From assembly GCA_002427755.1 (NCBI GenBank), contig DIYO01000001.1:868001-932000 (forward strand): DNA of 64,000 bases. The letters are read 5' to 3'. Under the pieces are notes generated by a model. That model was not told where the DNA came from, ran no database searches, and worked only from the letters and a program-made list of their open reading frames with translations. Both the position numbers and the translations under genes were made by a program. The DNA comes from Roseivirga sp. UBA6052 (GTDB taxonomy: Bacteria > Bacteroidota > Bacteroidia > Cytophagales > Cyclobacteriaceae). This document shows, piece after piece, positions 61,471-64,000 of the stretch. How positions within the stretch are numbered: position 1 is the stretch's first letter; every line of letters starts with the position of its first letter.

Positions 61471-63948
61471 ATGAAAAACTTTACGTTAGCCATTAGGGTA
61501 TTGCTGAAGGACAAGTTCTACAGCAGTATCAACATTTTAGGACTAGCCGTTGGTCTGGCCGTATCCATGATTATTTTCCTTTATGTTCAGAGTGATCTGA
61601 GCTACGATAAGATGCATGCTAAACATGATCGCATCTTTAGAGTAACTTCTACATTTGTCATTAATGGAAAAGCAGATAACTTTTCTATTACTTCTGCTTT
61701 TCTTCCGCAAGCTTTAAAGGCAGAATATCCAGAAATAGAGAATTATGTGAGAATGAGACCAGCGGGAAGAGTCTTGTTCAAATACGGAGCGAAGAACTTT
61801 TATGAACAGGGCTTCTTCTATGCTGATTCTTCTACCTTTAGTGTATTCGATTATGAATTGCTTGAAGGTGACCCTCAAACTGCACTAGATGCGCCTAATT
61901 CTATAATTCTATCCGAAACGCTTGCCAAAAAGCACTTTGGAGATAATAATGCCATGGGCCAAATACTCGAAACACCTACAGGCAGATTTCAGGTCAATGG
62001 TATTATGAAAGACCTTCCAGAAAATGTTCATATGAGCATCGATGGACTAATGTCTTATGCCACTCTGGAAGTCGATAAACAAGCTTTAGAAATCCAAAGA
62101 GCACAAGGTGGTTTATGGCAACCTACAGACTTTGTATTCTTACTTTTCAATACTCCAGATGGTGCGGATAACCTATTAGCCAACTTTGGCCCATTCTATG
62201 AGCAAAATATGGCACCACTTGTTGCACAGGCTGGTTTTGACATGTCTTTTGAACCTAGCATGACGCCTATTGCTGATATGCATTTCAATAATAACCCACC
62301 GCAATTCGATTTGCCAACGGGTAATAAAAACTACACCTATATCTTTTCTGCCATTGGTGTTTTCATATTGATTTTAGCCAGCATTAACTACATGAACTTA
62401 GCCTCTGCTAGATCAGCCAATCGATCTAAAGAAGTAGGTGTAAGAAAGGCTCTAGGCTCTACCAAAGCAGCTCTAGTCACTCAATTCCTTAGCGAGTCTG
62501 TCATCATTGCTTTTGTATCTCTTATTCTGGCGACAGGATTGGTTTACACACTTATTTATGGGGTTGGACTCGAAAATGTATTAGACAAAAACTTAGCCTT
62601 CAACCCAATTCAAAACCCTGAGTTAAGCTTAGCATTTGTTGGCTTAACCCTATTCATTGGAGTTGTTTCAGGACTATATCCAGCATTCTTTCTCTCTTCC
62701 ATCAATACAACAAATGCTTTGAAAGGTGCGGCCAAAAGTGGTAGAGGAAGCATGAACATTAGAAAGGTATTGGTAGCGTTCCAATTCTTTATATCAACCG
62801 CAGTGATCATCTCTACATTATTGATGAAAAATCAAATCGACTATCTGGGTGACCAAGACCTAGGTTTTGAAGAAGAGAATATGGTCATCATCAATATGCA
62901 AGACACTTCTGTTCTCAACAGACTTGACTTCATAAAGGCAGAGTTAATGAATAACCCTAATGTAGTAGGCGTAACAGATGCCCTGGTGGTTGGTGGTGAT
63001 GCGACTTTGGGAAATAACTTATTAGGAGCGAGCAAATCTCTTATTCAAGCAGAGTCAGCTGATTCGGTTGCGGCTCAACAAACATATCCTGTAATGTTTG
63101 TGGGTGATGATTATGCTAAAACCATGAAATTGGAAATCATAGAAGGTAGAGATTTTGACAAAAGCTTACCTTCTGATCCCCAGACCGGAATTCTTGTTAA
63201 TGAAGCCATGGTAAAAGCACAAGGATGGGAAGAAGCCATCGGTAGAGAAATTGGTTTACCCATACCGGGTTTACCAACACCTAAAGTAATTGGAGTGATC
63301 AAAGACTTTAACGCTTTCTCTCTACACACTTCAATTGAACCTATGGTCTTATTCCATTATAAGCACCATCCGTTCATTCTAAGTCAAGCGAGTGGTGGGG
63401 CTCTACCAGCTTTCCATGTGAATATTCGTGGTGGCAATACAAAGGCGACATTGGACTATATTGAACAGACATTCCTCAACCTTTATCCGAATCAACCGTT
63501 TGAATATAGGTTCTTAGATACGAGAGTTGACGAACTCTATAGAGCAGATACTAGACAGAGTCAATTAACTGGAATTCTCTCTTATATTTGCATCTTTATT
63601 TCCTGTCTGGGTCTGCTTGGCTTGGCTAGTTTCAGCACATCAAGAAGGATAAAAGAAATTGGAGTTAGAAAGGTTTTAGGAGCCAATGTACCGCAATTAG
63701 TCTACCTAATTTTTAAAGACGTTTTGGTACTAATTGTTCTAGGATTCATTGTCTCTGTTCCTGTTGCCTATTACATTATTGATAATTGGCTTCAAGAATT
63801 TGCCTATCAAATTCCGCTTGTAAATACGCTCATTTTTGCGGCACTTATCTCGGGCGTCTTGGCTATACTCATAGCCTTCCTGACAGTAAGTTATCACAGC
63901 ATAAGAGCGGCAAGCCAAAATCCTGTAAGGGCGCTACGATATGAGTAG
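61471..63948 (+). CDS. FtsX/MacB-type ABC permease
   Basis: The 825-residue protein begins MKNFTLAIRVLLKDKFYSSINILGLA and shows the same two-halves layout as its divergent neighbour: MacB_PCD, FtsX, MacB_PCD, FtsX. Coupling motifs are KEVGVRKALGSTKAAL near 325 and KEIGVRKVLGANVPQL near 735. Related in architecture but clearly different in sequence from 58825-61290, so this is an old duplication. The ATPase partner is elsewhere. Confidence 0.9.
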   Translation: MKNFTLAIRVLLKDKFYSSINILGLAVGLAVSMIIFLYVQSDLSYDKMHAKHDRIFRVTSTFVINGKADNFSITSAFLPQALKAEYPEIENYVRMRPAGRVLFKYGAKNFYEQGFFYADSSTFSVFDYELLEGDPQTALDAPNSIILSETLAKKHFGDNNAMGQILETPTGRFQVNGIMKDLPENVHMSIDGLMSYATLEVDKQALEIQRAQGGLWQPTDFVFLLFNTPDGADNLLANFGPFYEQNMAPLVAQAGFDMSFEPSMTPIADMHFNNNPPQFDLPTGNKNYTYIFSAIGVFILILASINYMNLASARSANRSKEVGVRKALGSTKAALVTQFLSESVIIAFVSLILATGLVYTLIYGVGLENVLDKNLAFNPIQNPELSLAFVGLTLFIGVVSGLYPAFFLSSINTTNALKGAAKSGRGSMNIRKVLVAFQFFISTAVIISTLLMKNQIDYLGDQDLGFEEENMVIINMQDTSVLNRLDFIKAELMNNPNVVGVTDALVVGGDATLGNNLLGASKSLIQAESADSVAAQQTYPVMFVGDDYAKTMKLEIIEGRDFDKSLPSDPQTGILVNEAMVKAQGWEEAIGREIGLPIPGLPTPKVIGVIKDFNAFSLHTSIEPMVLFHYKHHPFILSQASGGALPAFHVNIRGGNTKATLDYIEQTFLNLYPNQPFEYRFLDTRVDELYRADTRQSQLTGILSYICIFISCLGLLGLASFSTSRRIKEIGVRKVLGANVPQLVYLIFKDVLVLIVLGFIVSVPVAYYIIDNWLQEFAYQIPLVNTLIFAALISGVLAILIAFLTVSYHSIRAASQNPVRALRYE

Positions 63949-63967
63949 TTGTAATTTTTGTTAACGG

Positions 63968-63998
63968 GCCACCAGCATTACGCTGGTGGTCTTTTTTA
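63968..63998 (+). terminator. Intrinsic terminator after the 61471 permease gene
   Basis: CCACCAGC and GCTGGTGG form an 8-bp stem with a 5-base loop, followed by TCTTTTTT. Confidence 0.9.
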
Positions 63999-64000
63999 TG

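Overview
The window looks like chromosome of a marine-type member of the Bacteroidota, most likely the Cytophagales (Roseivirga/Fulvivirga-like; the genus is a guess). Evidence: moderately AT-rich DNA; promoters of the Bacteroidota form TTTG-N19-TAnnTTTG; many short lipoproteins; a TonB-dependent receptor with a carboxypeptidase-like N-terminal domain; giant FtsX/MacB-type permeases; and a trp operon joined to DAHP synthase, an aminotransferase and tyrA. There is no rRNA, tRNA, CRISPR array, phage or recognisable transposase gene.

Layout. 1-9.4 kb: a TPR lipoprotein cut by the window edge, dgkA, small secreted proteins, a TetR/ABC1-kinase pair, an ABC-2 exporter with a DoxX-like protein, a VF530 protein with rlmF, and a flavoprotein that carries the substrate-lid residues of iodotyrosine deiodinase. 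9.4-20.6 kb: a PBP4-type peptidase, a 1031-residue Asp-box (sortilin-like) protein with an S10 peptidase, lipoproteins, and a subtilase gene bounded by integron attC-like ends. 20.6-25.9 kb: a STAS-like protein and a four-gene minus-strand unit (TonB receptor, thioredoxin, beta-barrel, CtlX-like hydrolase).

25.9-30.1 kb: minus-strand operon phhA-hisH-(four-helix-bundle gene)-hisA-hisF-hisIE. It is preceded by an unannotated 24-codon leader peptide with five Tyr and three His codons within residues 5-13, followed by an intrinsic terminator and a plausible antiterminator. 30.8-40.7 kb: minus-strand trpEGDCFBA-aroF-aminotransferase-tyrA, preceded by an 18-codon leader peptide with Trp-Trp-Trp and a perfect terminator. 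Both leaders start 5-8 nt after a canonical -7 box, so both mRNAs should be leaderless or nearly so. Four gaps inside the trp operon hold palindromic repeats, one of which encodes the C-terminal tail of TrpF.

40.8-64 kb: an endonuclease/phosphatase-fold lipoprotein, an Nramp-fold transporter lacking the canonical metal ligands, ddl, a GNAT protein, an acidic small protein, a membrane class III cyclase, an epimerase-like protein, the 5-oxoprolinase genes pxpABC behind a secreted SnoaL-like protein, queA, an MscS channel, trkA-trkH, YceI, an HMA protein, a DEAD-box helicase with a TTG start, and two divergent ~825-residue FtsX-type permeases.

The two items most worth following are the Tyr/His attenuator, which would let one leader read both the product of PhhA (Tyr) and the product of the his genes (His), and the attC-like cassette carrying a subtilase without an ATPase partner.
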